Positions 9,041 through 18,452 of a stretch of 60,412 nt of DNA are shown in pieces. Under the pieces are notes generated by a model, which was given only the letters and a program-made list of their open reading frames with translations, did not search any database and was not told where the DNA came from. Source of the stretch: Accumulibacter sp. (GTDB taxonomy: Bacteria; Pseudomonadota; Gammaproteobacteria; Burkholderiales; Rhodocyclaceae); contig NZ_JAMTDV010000135.1 in assembly GCF_023806565.1 (NCBI RefSeq), positions 1-60,412 of the forward strand, read 5' to 3'. Each line of letters starts with the position of its first letter. Positions within the stretch are counted from its first letter, which is position 1. A program made the position numbers and the translations under genes.

Positions 9041-9895
9041 TCAGGCGGGCTGCTTGCGCCTGCGCAGTCCGAGTCCGGCCAAACCGAGACCTAGTAGGAC
9101 CAGTGTTCCCGGCTCAGGGATGGCGGTTCCTGCTTCGGTCAGGCCAGCGACGGCATCGATCTCGTCTTCGTCACCGGTATGTGCCGAATTCACCGCACCA
9201 CCACCAAAGGCCTGTGAACCAACCCCGGCTACGGAGACGTAGCGGAAGTTGCTGCCACTGGGCAGTTTCCAGACCGTGGTGTACCCATCTGCCAGCGCGA
9301 CACTGTCAGGCTGCCAACCTTCGAGATAGACCGAATCGAGCACCGCGAGAGCCCAGTCGGCAAGGTTCGTCGAACCAGGTGTGTTGGTCAGATAGACGGT
9401 GTATTCGACGGCTTCCCAGGGCAGTGGTCCGTGGTCGATGATCGGGAAAACGACCGCCTGATTGGCTGGCCCACCGAGATCGAAAATATTTCCCAGCCAT
9501 GGCTTGTCGGCAGCGGCGCTTGCAGTCAGGTTGCTGGCGGTGTTCTGAATCCAAGAGTAATCACGCGTGTTTCCGTTCGCTGTGGATCCCACGCCGGCAG
9601 TGTAAAAGAAATTCAGCAAACCGGTTGTCTGTCCGAATCCGCTCACGCTAGAAGGGTTTGTCAGCGTGCCGAAAGTCAAGCCAGACGGATCGGACCAAGT
9701 ATTCGTATAGACTTTCAGGTCATTGGGCCCGGTGCCGACAGAATACCCCTGCGCTGCGAAATCTGCCGCGCTGGCTCCCTGGAAGGCATGTGTGTATTCG
9801 GGATCGAGTGGACCGGTCACCAAACTGGCATGTGCGTTGATACTACCCAACAGGATGACAATACCGGCGGTAATCCGTGGCGAATGGCGAATCAT
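9041..9895 (-). CDS. PEP-CTERM sorting-domain exported protein
   Basis: A 284-residue secreted protein. It has an N-terminal signal peptide (about residues 1-24, ending INAHAS) and a textbook PEP-CTERM tail: PEPGTLVLLGLGLAGLG followed by the basic cluster LRRRKQPA. In PEP-CTERM/EpsH systems this tail is recognised by exosortase, and the proteins are linked to extracellular polymer and floc formation. The central region (about 25-255) is rich in Gly, Ser, Thr and Asn and matches no enzyme I recognise. AAGGA lies about 10 bases before the ATG. A -24/-12 promoter and an intrinsic terminator bracket it as a single-gene unit. No exosortase gene is in the window. Confidence 0.93.
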   Translation of the reverse strand: MIRHSPRITAGIVILLGSINAHASLVTGPLDPEYTHAFQGASAADFAAQGYSVGTGPNDLKVYTNTWSDPSGLTFGTLTNPSSVSGFGQTTGLLNFFYTAGVGSTANGNTRDYSWIQNTASNLTASAAADKPWLGNIFDLGGPANQAVVFPIIDHGPLPWEAVEYTVYLTNTPGSTNLADWALAVLDSVYLEGWQPDSVALADGYTTVWKLPSGSNFRYVSVAGVGSQAFGGGAVNSAHTGDEDEIDAVAGLTEAGTAIPEPGTLVLLGLGLAGLGLRRRKQPA

Positions 9896-9943
9896 TGGCG
9901 TCTGTCCTTGGTAAGCGTGATCGGGAAGTGTGGGGCTATCGAG

Positions 9944-9959
9944 AGCATGATTTATGCCA
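9944..9959 (-). promoter_or_regulatory. Candidate sigma-54 (-24/-12) promoter of the PEP-CTERM gene
   Basis: Read on the minus strand: TGGCATAAATCATGCT. GG and GC have the exact sigma-54 spacing, against consensus TGGCAC-N5-TTGCT with one mismatch in each box. It lies about 50 bases upstream of the start codon. PEP-CTERM genes in related bacteria are known to be controlled by sigma-54 with the PrsK/PrsR two-component system, which fits this placement. Confidence 0.6.
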
Positions 9960-10021
9960 ATAATTTATCTATTTGATTATCTTGAAAAAATTTCTCACGA
10001 ACGCAATCAATTCGGGCGCGC

Positions 10022-10038
10022 TGTAAAATTTTTCGACA
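10022..10038 (-). promoter_or_regulatory. Possible activator-binding palindrome upstream of the sigma-54 promoter
   Basis: An AT-rich imperfect palindrome, TGTCGAAAAATTTTACA on the minus strand, sits about 65 bases upstream of the -24 box, a usual position for a sigma-54 activator site. It stands out in otherwise GC-rich DNA. Assignment to a PrsR-type regulator is inference only. The remaining sequence to 10352 shows no gene. Confidence 0.3.
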
Positions 10039-10352
10039 CATGCTCTGACGCTAAGCCGTGTGCCGCACGACCAGACCGGAGCCATGTCCTGATTTCGCTG
10101 CCGGGCGGCTGTAGGGAGTATGCCGGTCTCGACGTTGGTGTTGCTCCGGTTCAATCGGCGGGGGGCAGTGTGATCCGCCCGATCCCCTTATCCTGCCGCT
10201 CGGCAGCGCTCGCCGGCGTTGGCCGAGAAACGTGGCATCCGGATGCGATGCCGAGGTTGCCATCGGCGACCAAGCACTTCGCCTTGTAAATGGACCGACG
10301 CGGCGGCGGCCGGGGCGCCCCGATCGGTCATCCCGACCCCCGCGCCGCTTGT

Positions 10353-11330
10353 CTACAGTCCCAGGCCGCTGGCATCGAAGACGCCTTCGAACAATACCGA
10401 ACTCAGGTATCGTTCGCCGGAGTCCGGCAAGACGACGACGATGTTCTTGTCTTCGTTCTCCGGATTCCGGGCGTGGCGTAGCGCAGCAGCCACTGCTGCA
10501 CCACACGAGATGCCGGAGAGGATTCCCTCTTCCCTGGCCAGGCGACGGGCGTAGGCGACCGCTTCTTCATTCGTCACCTGCTCGATGACGTCGACCAGCG
10601 AGAGGTCGAGGACTCGCGGCACGAAGCCAGCGCCGATCCCCTGGATCTTGTGGGGACCCGGGTGTAGCGTATCGCCGGCACGGGTCTGGGTGAGGACGGG
10701 ACTGGCCGCTGGTTCGACAGCGACCGAGACGATCGCCTTGCCGCGGGTTTTCTTGAGGTAGCGCGAGACGCCAGTGATGGTGCCGCCGGTGCCGACCCCG
10801 GCAACGAAAATGTCGACCTGGCCATCCGTGTCGTCCCAGATTTCGGGACCGGTCGTGCTCTCGTGTATCGCCGGATTGGCGGGGTTGTTGAATTGCTGGA
10901 GAAGTACGTAGCGACCCGGGTCCGACGCGACGATTTCCTCGGCTCTGGCGACGGCGCCGCTCATGCCTTTGGCGCCTTCGGTCAGAATCAGCGTGGCGCC
11001 ATAGGCAACCAGCAGTTTGCGCCGTTCCAGGCTCATCGTTTCCGGCATGGTCAAGGTCAGCGGGATGCCGCGTGCCGCGGCGACAAAGGCGAGTGCGATG
11101 CCGGTGTTGCCACTGGTGGGCTCGACGAGTTCCTTGCCGGGACCGAGCAGCCCCCGTTGCTCGGCATCCCAGATCATCGCGGCGCCAATGCGGCACTTGA
11201 CCGAGTATGCAGGATTGCGCCCTTCGATCTTGGCGAAGACGCTGGCCACGGCACCGTCGGTGATGCGGTTGAGCTTGATCAGCGGGGTGCGGCCGATGGA
11301 TTGGGAATTGTCTGCGTACCATCTGGACAT
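10353..11330 (-). CDS. cysK: Cysteine synthase A (O-acetylserine sulfhydrylase)
   Basis: A PLP enzyme of 325 residues that makes L-cysteine from O-acetylserine and sulfide. Visible motifs are the PLP lysine in AYSVKCRIG (Lys45), the substrate loop [11 protein letters not shown], the phosphate-binding GTGGTITG, and the C-terminal [13 protein letters not shown]. The start ATG at 11330 has a perfect AGGAGG ribosome binding site; the longer in-frame extension is not protein-like. It is monocistronic on the minus strand. CysK and CysM differ subtly, but the overall motif set favours the CysK branch. Confidence 0.94.
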   Translation of the reverse strand: MSRWYADNSQSIGRTPLIKLNRITDGAVASVFAKIEGRNPAYSVKCRIGAAMIWDAEQRGLLGPGKELVEPTSGNTGIALAFVAAARGIPLTLTMPETMSLERRKLLVAYGATLILTEGAKGMSGAVARAEEIVASDPGRYVLLQQFNNPANPAIHESTTGPEIWDDTDGQVDIFVAGVGTGGTITGVSRYLKKTRGKAIVSVAVEPAASPVLTQTRAGDTLHPGPHKIQGIGAGFVPRVLDLSLVDVIEQVTNEEAVAYARRLAREEGILSGISCGAAVAAALRHARNPENEDKNIVVVLPDSGERYLSSVLFEGVFDASGLGL

Positions 11331-11681
11331 GTAAGCCTCCTGGTGTTGGAAATGGCGCTGCACCAAGCCGTAGCTGTGCCCACCGGGCACGGTTCTGGCT
11401 AGTCGACGCCTGCTTGTTGACCTTAACCCAGGTACAGCAGCACGCAAAGACGAAGTATTTCTATCCTTATGCGCTTCCGTTGGCTTGCGCCGATGCATCC
11501 GGTCCGGAAAACCTCGGGCGAGCGGCACGTTCTGCTCGTCGCTGCCGAGAAAACGCGCCCGCCACGGTTCAGACAACCGCAATGCGGAAGATCATGCCCG
11601 GATATTGCCGACCCCTCCCGCAAGCAGCCGGGGAAGTTCGTGAGTCGCTCCGGGGAATCCTCTGGCAACGGCGCGAATTGT
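11331..11681. other. Intergenic region between phasin and cysK genes
   Basis: About 350 bases with no convincing reading frame on either strand. It contains the cysK leader and presumably its promoter. I see no riboswitch-like conserved box and no intrinsic terminator after the phasin gene. Confidence 0.35.
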
Positions 11682-12245
11682 TCAGCCCTGGGTGCCGGGT
11701 GCTTCGTCGGATCGTCGCGCGGCGCCGCCGCCTGTGCTTGCGGTAATTCGGGTCAGTGCAGCCGCACCGGCTTCCGTCACTTCCAGCAACGGCTGGGCGA
11801 GAGTTTGCGCGGCAGCAAGGGCCGATTCGGCGGCGGCGACTGCGGATTTCACGGTCAATACGGCGAGATTTGTGCGCTGCGGAGACGACCCGGGAAAGCC
11901 GTTGATGAAAGCGACGATGGACTTATCAATCTCGGCACGCTGTACTTCGCTGACGCCTGCGAACTGTTCCTGGGCATGGCTGGAAATCTCGTTCATGCGG
12001 CGCCAGTAGGAGAGGGCTTCGTCCAGCAGGGGTCGACAGAAAGTGGCGTTGAGCGCCAGTGTTTCGTGCAGGTCGCGGGTGGCCGCCAGTGCTTCTCGGT
12101 AGGCCAGAGTCTCCCCCAGCATGGCGCGGGTGGCCTGCAGGTTGAGGGTAAGCAGACGCTCGTAACCGTCCAGCGCGATATTCGCCAGTGATTCAAGGGC
12201 GTCAATTCCCTGGGATGCTGTCTTGCTGTCGTGGGGAAGAGGCAT
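11682..12245 (-). CDS. Phasin family protein
   Basis: A 187-residue, almost wholly helical, Ala/Leu/Glu-rich protein of the phasin family (polyhydroxyalkanoate granule-associated). The family pattern is seen in the heptad-like region of residues 17-110, including ANIALDGYERLLTLNLQATR, and in the C-terminal AAESALAAAQTLAQPLLEV. Phasins coat carbon-storage granules and regulate their size, consistent with a polyhydroxyalkanoate-storing organism. A GGAG lies about 10 bases upstream of the ATG. No pha genes are adjacent in this window. Confidence 0.85.
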   Translation of the reverse strand: MPLPHDSKTASQGIDALESLANIALDGYERLLTLNLQATRAMLGETLAYREALAATRDLHETLALNATFCRPLLDEALSYWRRMNEISSHAQEQFAGVSEVQRAEIDKSIVAFINGFPGSSPQRTNLAVLTVKSAVAAAESALAAAQTLAQPLLEVTEAGAAALTRITASTGGGAARRSDEAPGTQG

Positions 12246-12490
12246 GGCAGGCTCCGTTCCGTTGGTTTGATGACAGCCGCTAACCCGCTGGCGCTGGCTC
12301 GCGCACCGGGTGCGAAAGTTTGTCCCGTGTCGCGGTGGGACTAGCTTAAGCCCTTCTCTTCCTTAACGCCAACGCTTTCTCCTGTGGCTTTCTTGGCGCA
12401 GCGGCAGCGTGCTTGCGCGGAGAGTCTGCAGCCGCCGATCAGGAAAGCTGATGGGTCGGTGTCAGCGGTATTGCGGCACAGGGCGCCTGT

Positions 12491-13279
12491 CTAGGGCAGC
12501 GGCAGATGATTGGCGCGCCGTGCGTCCGGTCCGGCCGCATCGAGCCCTTCCTTGACTTCGCGCGAAATGACCTCGAAGAGTGCGCGGACCAGGAAGTTCA
12601 TTCCGTCGATGATTTCGCTGACCGACATCATCGACGGAACGCGAACGCCTCGATGTTCCACTCCGGTGCCGATCAGTTCCAGGTGCACACCAAGGCGGGA
12701 AAGGTTCATGGCCAGGCGCGGCTCGGTCAGCACGAAGATCGTCTGCACGCCATAGTGGCGGGCCAGTGCGATCAGACCCAGATACACGGCCAGCGCCAGA
12801 TACGGCTGGCGCGGGCGCTGTGGTGTGCCGAAATCTTCTTCCGAGAGCGAGATCGGCTTGTTCTGTTCGCCGCGACGGCGACGGTAGCTACCGATCACTG
12901 CCAGGCGCGAGATTTCGGCGATCCGGGATCGGTCGAGAGCCATTGGATCGACGATGGAGCGGTCGAGCGTCCCCGCGCAGGTGATCTCGACCGGCAATCT
13001 GTCCGCGGGGTGTTCGGGATCGAGCAGGACCAGGCGGGCGCAGCCCACGTACTGGCCGGTGGATACCGATTGCACCAGGCAGTGCACCGAGCGATCGTCA
13101 AAGTCGTCTGCTTCGAGTCCGTCGGCCCGTAGCTGCTCGAAACCCAGCTCACGACAATAGACCTCGTGCCGGATCCGGTAGCTTTCGGCGCGCAAGGCGT
13201 CGTTCAGCGCGGGAACGACCTTGAAGAATTGACGGTAGCCTTGGCTCAACGTCAATTCAGTGAGATTCGAAAGAAACAT
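12491..13279 (-). CDS. PEP-CTERM/exosortase system-associated acyltransferase
   Basis: A 262-residue GNAT-fold protein matching the PEP-CTERM-associated acyltransferase family, related to autoinducer and N-acyl amino-acid synthases. Diagnostic stretches are YRIRHEVYCRELGFE (substrate entry), VGCARLVLLDP (central strand), EISRLAVIGSYRRRR and the C-terminal VLTEPRLAMNLSRLGV. The ATG at 13279 has GGAGGG just upstream; the longer in-frame version begins in non-coding-like sequence. In other genomes the gene usually sits with exosortase and exopolysaccharide genes. Here it is flanked by an alcohol dehydrogenase and a phasin, 2.6 kb from a PEP-CTERM protein. Confidence 0.88.
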   Translation of the reverse strand: MFLSNLTELTLSQGYRQFFKVVPALNDALRAESYRIRHEVYCRELGFEQLRADGLEADDFDDRSVHCLVQSVSTGQYVGCARLVLLDPEHPADRLPVEITCAGTLDRSIVDPMALDRSRIAEISRLAVIGSYRRRRGEQNKPISLSEEDFGTPQRPRQPYLALAVYLGLIALARHYGVQTIFVLTEPRLAMNLSRLGVHLELIGTGVEHRGVRVPSMMSVSEIIDGMNFLVRALFEVISREVKEGLDAAGPDARRANHLPLP

Positions 13280-13406
13280 CTGCCCTCCGACGCGACGCGC
13301 CCATTCGCGCGAACATCGGCGAAAGGATTCGCATGGTACTACGAAGTCGTCCGCGCATACTCGGCGGTTGATCGTTCGTTCGTCTGCAGTTTTCGCGTTT
13401 CTCCGA

Positions 13407-14393
13407 CTATGCCGTGACGAGCACCGCGGCGCCTTGAATCCGGCCCGTTCGCAACTGCTGCATCGCCTCATTCGCGGCTGCGAGCGGAAAGCACGTCACT
13501 TCGGTGCGCACCCCGGCACGCGGCGCGATGGCGAAGAATTCCTCGCCATCGCGCCGCGTCAGGTTGGCGATCGAACGTACGCAACGCTCACCCCAAAGAA
13601 TCGCGTACGGAAACTCGGGAATATTGCTCATATGGATGCCGGCGCAAACCACGCTTCCCCCCTTGACGATATGGCGCAGCGCCTCGGGAACCAGATTGCC
13701 CACGGGCGCAAAGAGAATCGCTGCGTCCATCTCGCACGGTGGCGCTGCATCCGCCCCGCCTGCCCAGGCGGCACCCAGCTCGCGTGCGAACCGCTGGCCT
13801 TGGCTGTCTCCCGGCTTGGTGAAGGCGAAGATTTCGCGTCCCTGCCAGCGCGCCACTTGCACGATGATGTGTGCGGCCGCGCCAAATCCGTAAATCCCCA
13901 GGCGTCGTGCGTCGCCGGTGGCGAGCAGCGAGCGGTAGCCGATCAAGCCGGCGCAGAGTAATGGTGCAGCCTCAGCATCGGAGTATTCGTCTGGCAGCGC
14001 GAAGCAGTAGTGCTGATCGGCCACCGTGAACTCGGCGTAGCCGCCATCCAGCGTATAACCGGTAAACTCCGCCGCGTCGCACAGGTTCTCGGCGCCGCTT
14101 GCGCAGTACCGGCAGTGGCCACAGGTGTGTCCTAGCCACGGTACGCCGACCCGCTGTCCAAGCGCGAAACGATCTGCCCCGGCACCCCTCTCGATCACCA
14201 CGCCGACGATTTCATGGCCGAGGACGAGTGGCAACTTCGGCCGCAGCAAATCGCCGTCGGTGACGTGCAGATCCGTCCGACAAACGCCACAGGCGCGTAC
14301 AGCGAGCAAAATCTGACCGGCCGCAGGCGTCGGTCGACGTACTTCGGTCAGTCGCAGGGGCTTGCCCTGCGCATCCAGTATCATCGCTTTCAT
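13407..14393 (-). CDS. Zinc-dependent alcohol dehydrogenase family protein
   Basis: A medium-chain dehydrogenase/reductase of 328 residues. The catalytic zinc ligands are Cys in CGVCRTDLHV and the His-Glu pair of LGHEIVGVV. The structural zinc loop is CGHCRYCASGAENLC, with four cysteines. The coenzyme fold follows (RRLGIYGFGAAAHI, a GxGxxA-type turn suggesting NAD(H)). The pattern resembles AdhP/AdhA-like short MDR enzymes. GGGGGA precedes the ATG. It is 127 bases upstream of the acyltransferase start on the same strand, so co-transcription is possible. The substrate is unknown. Confidence 0.88.
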   Translation of the reverse strand: MKAMILDAQGKPLRLTEVRRPTPAAGQILLAVRACGVCRTDLHVTDGDLLRPKLPLVLGHEIVGVVIERGAGADRFALGQRVGVPWLGHTCGHCRYCASGAENLCDAAEFTGYTLDGGYAEFTVADQHYCFALPDEYSDAEAAPLLCAGLIGYRSLLATGDARRLGIYGFGAAAHIIVQVARWQGREIFAFTKPGDSQGQRFARELGAAWAGGADAAPPCEMDAAILFAPVGNLVPEALRHIVKGGSVVCAGIHMSNIPEFPYAILWGERCVRSIANLTRRDGEEFFAIAPRAGVRTEVTCFPLAAANEAMQQLRTGRIQGAAVLVTA

Positions 14394-14612
14394 CGGTCGT
14401 CCCCCGCCGTGATCGCCTTCCCGAGAATTCGTCGGCCGCTGCTCGGGTGCGTGTGGGCAAGCGTCTGATTCTAGGCGCGCACAGGACTGCAGGCAATGGC
14501 TGCGGAGCGGGCGCCAGTAGATTGCCGGCGTTGCCCGGCTGTCACCTGGTCAGGCAGGTGTTTCTCCGGCCACTATCGCAGCGAGGGTTTGCTGAGGTAG
14601 ACTAGGCGCACC

Positions 14613-15698
14613 ATGGCACTCTTGGAAATTCGCAGAATCAGCCGCCAGTTTGGCGACACCAAGGCCGTCGATGACGTTTCCCTGTCGATCGAGGCAGGGG
14701 AGTTCTTTACGCTGGTCGGTCCCTCCGGTTGCGGCAAGACGACCCTGTTGCGCCTGATTGCGGGTTTCGAAGAGCCGGACGCCGGCGAACTGCTGCTCGA
14801 TGGACGGCCACTGACCGGCATCCCGCCCGAAAAGCGGCCGGTGCATACCGTTTTTCAGAGCTACGCGCTGTTTCCGCACATGAGCGTCGCGCAGAACATC
14901 GCTTTTCCGCTGCAGATGGCCGGTACCGCCAGCGACGAAGTCCGCCGGCGGGTCGATGAGGCTCTGGAACTCGTGCATCTGGCGGAAAAGACGAGGCACT
15001 TCCCGCACGAACTTTCCGGAGGACAGCGGCAGCGGGTCGCCCTCGCCCGGGCACTGGTCAACAAGCCGCGCCTGCTCCTGCTCGACGAACCTATGGCGGC
15101 ACTCGACGCCAAGCTGCGGCAACAGATCACCGGCGAACTGATTGCCTTGCAGCGCGCCGTCGGCATCACCTTCGTCTTTGTTACTCACTCGCAGGAGGAG
15201 GCGCTGGCTGTATCGCACCGAATCGCGGTGATGAACGCCGGGCGTATCGAACAGGTCGGCGTTCCCGATCAGATTTACGGCTACCCGCAGAACCGCTTCG
15301 TTGCCGATTTCATTGGTACCGTCAATCTCCTGCCGGTCGAAGTGCGCGCTGCCGATCAAGGCGGATTGCGCATGTTTGCCGCCGGTCTGGGCGAGATCGC
15401 CGGCGCGCCGGCGACTGCGACCGCGGTCGGTCAGCGCGGCGTACTCGCCCTGCGCCCGGAACAGGTACGTGTGCTTGCGGGCAGCGAGCGGCAGGAGATG
15501 GACAACCATTTCCGTGGGACCGTCCACGATTACCTGTACCTCGGTGATGTCACCGTGTACAAGATCGCTCTCGACAACGGCAGCGTGATAGAGTCGCTGC
15601 TCGCCAATTCGCTTCCCGGGCGTGCGCGTTTCCTGGAGCGTGGCGATGCGGTCGAAGTCGGCTGGCAACGCGAGGCAGGAGTGTATCTGCGTGACTGA
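14613..15698 (+). CDS. potA: Spermidine/putrescine ABC transporter ATP-binding protein
   Basis: ATPase of a polyamine importer, 361 residues. Visible are Walker A GPSGCGKTT, the Q-loop FQSYALFPHM, ABC signature LSGGQRQRVALARAL, Walker B LLLLDEPMAALD and the switch histidine in FVTHSQEEAL. The C-terminal third (about 240-361) is the TOBE regulatory domain with ALRPEQVRV. It is the first gene of potABCD: potB starts inside its last codons (8-base overlap), so translation is probably coupled. Substrate is inferred from the family and the PotD-like binding protein. Confidence 0.93.
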   Translation: MALLEIRRISRQFGDTKAVDDVSLSIEAGEFFTLVGPSGCGKTTLLRLIAGFEEPDAGELLLDGRPLTGIPPEKRPVHTVFQSYALFPHMSVAQNIAFPLQMAGTASDEVRRRVDEALELVHLAEKTRHFPHELSGGQRQRVALARALVNKPRLLLLDEPMAALDAKLRQQITGELIALQRAVGITFVFVTHSQEEALAVSHRIAVMNAGRIEQVGVPDQIYGYPQNRFVADFIGTVNLLPVEVRAADQGGLRMFAAGLGEIAGAPATATAVGQRGVLALRPEQVRVLAGSERQEMDNHFRGTVHDYLYLGDVTVYKIALDNGSVIESLLANSLPGRARFLERGDAVEVGWQREAGVYLRD

Positions 15699-16545
15699 CG
15701 CGAGGCGCGCTGCCAACGGAGTGGGCAGGGCCGATTCGCTGACCCGGTGGCTGGTGAGCTCGCCGCCGACGCTTTTCCTGCTCGTCTTTTTCCTCGCGCC
15801 GGCGCTGCTGATGGTGCTCGCGTCGTTCCAGCAGCCGGGCGATTTCGGCGGCCTGGTGCCCGTTTTCCAGGACGGCCGGCTGACCCTTTCGCTGGAAACC
15901 TACGAATTCTTCTTCGGCGACTGGATCTACGCCGAGATTTTCTTTCGCTCCTTCGTCGTCGCCGCGGCAACGACGTTGATCTGCCTGCTGCTCGCCTATC
16001 CGCTGGCGTTGCTGATCGCGCGCAGTGGCAAGCGCCATCGCGACCTGCTGGTGCTGCTGGTCGTCCTCCCGCTGGCAAGCAATTTCCTGATCCGCATCTA
16101 CGCGTGGATCATTCTGCTCGGTCCGTTCGATTTGCTGTATACCCCGTTCGCGGTGATCGCCGGCCTGGTCTATGTGCATTTGCCGTTCATGATCCTGCCG
16201 CTCTACAGCAACCTCGAACAACACGATCCGGCGCTGCTCGAAGCGGCACAGGATCTCGGCGCCGGAAGCTTCACGCGCTTCCGACGCATTACGCTGCCGC
16301 TGTCGCTGCCCGGTATCTGGGCCGGTTCCGCGCTGGTCTTCATTCCGGTGCTCGGCATGTTCGCCATTCCCGAACTGCTCGGTGGCACGCGCGACATCCT
16401 GATCGGCAATCTGATCAAGGAGCAGTTTCTCGAGAGTCGCGACTGGCCTCTCGGCTCGACTCTCTCGCTGCTGCTCACTGTCGCCGTCCTGATCCTGGCG
16501 GCGCTTTCGGCCTGGGCCGGGCGCCGCCGCCGCGGGTGGGCGTGA
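15691..16545 (+). CDS. potB: Spermidine/putrescine ABC transporter permease PotB
   Basis: First inner-membrane permease of the polyamine importer, 284 residues with six predicted membrane segments. The EAA loop that contacts the ATPase is seen as EAAQDLGAGSFTRFRRITLP. I chose a GTG start at 15691, overlapping the potA stop, with CAGGAG about 9 bases upstream; an earlier in-frame ATG would lie deep in potA. The stop codon overlaps the potC start by one base (TGATG), a coupled arrangement. Confidence 0.92.
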   Translation: MTDARRAANGVGRADSLTRWLVSSPPTLFLLVFFLAPALLMVLASFQQPGDFGGLVPVFQDGRLTLSLETYEFFFGDWIYAEIFFRSFVVAAATTLICLLLAYPLALLIARSGKRHRDLLVLLVVLPLASNFLIRIYAWIILLGPFDLLYTPFAVIAGLVYVHLPFMILPLYSNLEQHDPALLEAAQDLGAGSFTRFRRITLPLSLPGIWAGSALVFIPVLGMFAIPELLGGTRDILIGNLIKEQFLESRDWPLGSTLSLLLTVAVLILAALSAWAGRRRRGWA

Positions 16546-17333
16546 TGCGCAGAGGCAACGTCTGGTTATGGACTGCGGCCTTGGCCGTCTACGCCTTCCT
16601 GTATCTGCCGCTGGCGGTGGTGGTGATCTTCTCGTTCAACGACTCGCTGCTCAATGCCGCGTGGGTCGGTTTCACGACGCGTTGGTACACAACGCTTTTC
16701 GAGGATGCCGACATGCTGCGTGCGGGTGGCAACTCACTGTTCATCGCCTTCAGTGCCGCCGGGGTGGCAACCGTACTCGGCACCATGGCCGGAATCGCGC
16801 TGCAGCGCTGGCAATCGGGAGTTCTCCGCTGCCTGCCTTTTCTCGTACTGACGCCGGTGGCAATGCCCGAGATCCTGCTCGGCGTCTCCTTGCTGCTCTT
16901 CTTCCGGCAGGTGCTCGACCTGACGCTGGGCCTGGTTTCGATCCTGATCGCACACATCACCTTCTCGATCGGCTTCGTCGCGATCGTCGTCCGCGTTCGC
17001 CTGGCCGGTCTCGACGCTAGCCTCTTCGAGGCGGCGCGCGACCTCGGCGCGGGCCCCTGGCAGACCTTCCGCAGAGTGACCCTGCCATTGATCCTGCCGG
17101 GCGTCCTGGCGGGTTTTCTGATGAGCTTCACCCTCTCGATCGACGATTTCGTGATCACGGTCTTCGTTGCCGGTGTCGGTGTGACCACCCTGCCGCTGCA
17201 GATCTACTCGATGATCAAGGTGGCCGTTAGCCCGGAAGTGAACGCCGTATCGACACTGCTGATGGCCTTGACGCTGACGCTGATCGCGGCCGCATCGAAA
17301 CTGGCGCCGGACGCGCTCAAGGCAAAGCCATGA
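16545..17333 (+). CDS. potC: Spermidine/putrescine ABC transporter permease PotC
   Basis: Second permease of the polyamine importer, 262 residues. The N-terminus carries the family hallmark FLYLPLAVVVIFSFNDS, and the EAA loop is EAARDLGAGPWQTFRRVTLP. Six hydrophobic segments are visible. It begins on the potB stop codon and ends with an ATGA overlap with potD, so the four genes are fused at 1-8 base overlaps. That strongly supports one operon and a stoichiometric transporter. Confidence 0.92.
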   Translation: MRRGNVWLWTAALAVYAFLYLPLAVVVIFSFNDSLLNAAWVGFTTRWYTTLFEDADMLRAGGNSLFIAFSAAGVATVLGTMAGIALQRWQSGVLRCLPFLVLTPVAMPEILLGVSLLLFFRQVLDLTLGLVSILIAHITFSIGFVAIVVRVRLAGLDASLFEAARDLGAGPWQTFRRVTLPLILPGVLAGFLMSFTLSIDDFVITVFVAGVGVTTLPLQIYSMIKVAVSPEVNAVSTLLMALTLTLIAAASKLAPDALKAKP

Positions 17334-18400
17334 AGGCCTTGCGTCGCAGCCTGCTGGCAGTGCTGCTGGCCATCCTCGCAGCGCTGGCACTGGCGGACGA
17401 CGTGCTCAACCTGTACATCTGGAATACCTACCTCTCGGAGGAAACCATTCGGCGATTCGAGGCGCAGTGCCACTGCCGCCTGAACCAGGATTTCTACTCG
17501 GACAATGAGGAGATGCTGGCCAAGCTCGAAGCCGGTGCCGTCGGCTACGACCTGCTCGTTCCCACCGGCTTTGCCGTTGAAACCCTGTTGCGACAGAAGG
17601 CGTTGCGCCCGCTCGACAAGAGCAGGCTGCCGAACCTGAAAAACGTCAAGGCGGCGTTCCGCGATCCCTGGTACGACCCCGGTCTGCAGCATTCGGTGCC
17701 GTACGCGACGACGGTGACGCTGCTCGGTTACAACGCGACACGGCTGGCGGAACTCGGCCTGCCGACCGACAGTTGGGCACTGATTTTCGAGCCGCGCTAT
17801 CTCGAGAAGCTGAAGGGCAAGGTGACGGTGCTCAACAGTCAGCGCGAACTGATGGCCGCGGCGATGAAATATCTCGGTTACTCGGTCCAGGAGAGCGACC
17901 CGGCGCGCTGGGAAGAGGCCAAGCGGCTGATCCTGCGCGCCAAGCCGTACTGGGCAACGTTTTCCAACAGCACCTACATCAAGGATCTGGCGATCGGCAA
18001 CATCTGGGTTGCCCACGGCTATTCCAGCGACATGTATCGCGCGCAACAGGATGCGCAGGAAGCCGGCCGGCCGTTCTCCATCGCGTTTCGGACTCCGAAG
18101 GAAGGCGCGGTGCTGGCCGTCGACAGCTTCGTCCTCCACAGGTCGGGCGGCCGCCCAGACCTCGCGCACCAGTTCATCAACTTCATGCTCGATGGCGCCA
18201 ACGCCGCCGACGTCTCCAACCTGATCGGCGCCGGCAATCCGAACGCTGCCGCGACGCCGCACATCACCCCGGAGATCGCCGCCAATCCCGGCATCTTTCC
18301 GCCGCCAGCCGATCTGCAGCAGCTCGAAATGCTGCGCGACTTCGATCCGAAGACCCGCCGCCTATTGTCGCGAATGTGGACCGAGATCAAGGTGCGCTGA
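17330..18400 (+). CDS. potD: Spermidine/putrescine-binding periplasmic protein
   Basis: Periplasmic substrate-binding protein, 356 residues, with an uncleaved-looking basic start MKALRRS followed by a hydrophobic signal segment ending around residue 22 (ALALAD). Typical PotD features include LYIWNTYLSEET, YDLLVPTGFAVETL, VPYATTVTLLGYN and the closing-domain GAVLAVDSFVLH. It overlaps potC by four bases. Whether the ligand is spermidine, putrescine or another amine cannot be told by eye. The arginase-type gene elsewhere in the window makes putrescine metabolism plausible but does not prove a link. Confidence 0.9.
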   Translation: MKALRRSLLAVLLAILAALALADDVLNLYIWNTYLSEETIRRFEAQCHCRLNQDFYSDNEEMLAKLEAGAVGYDLLVPTGFAVETLLRQKALRPLDKSRLPNLKNVKAAFRDPWYDPGLQHSVPYATTVTLLGYNATRLAELGLPTDSWALIFEPRYLEKLKGKVTVLNSQRELMAAAMKYLGYSVQESDPARWEEAKRLILRAKPYWATFSNSTYIKDLAIGNIWVAHGYSSDMYRAQQDAQEAGRPFSIAFRTPKEGAVLAVDSFVLHRSGGRPDLAHQFINFMLDGANAADVSNLIGAGNPNAAATPHITPEIAANPGIFPPPADLQQLEMLRDFDPKTRRLLSRMWTEIKVR

Positions 18401-18452
18401 CGCGAGCGGACGGTGCGGGCCGGTGACGGCGAATCCGAGCCCGCTCTCGCGC

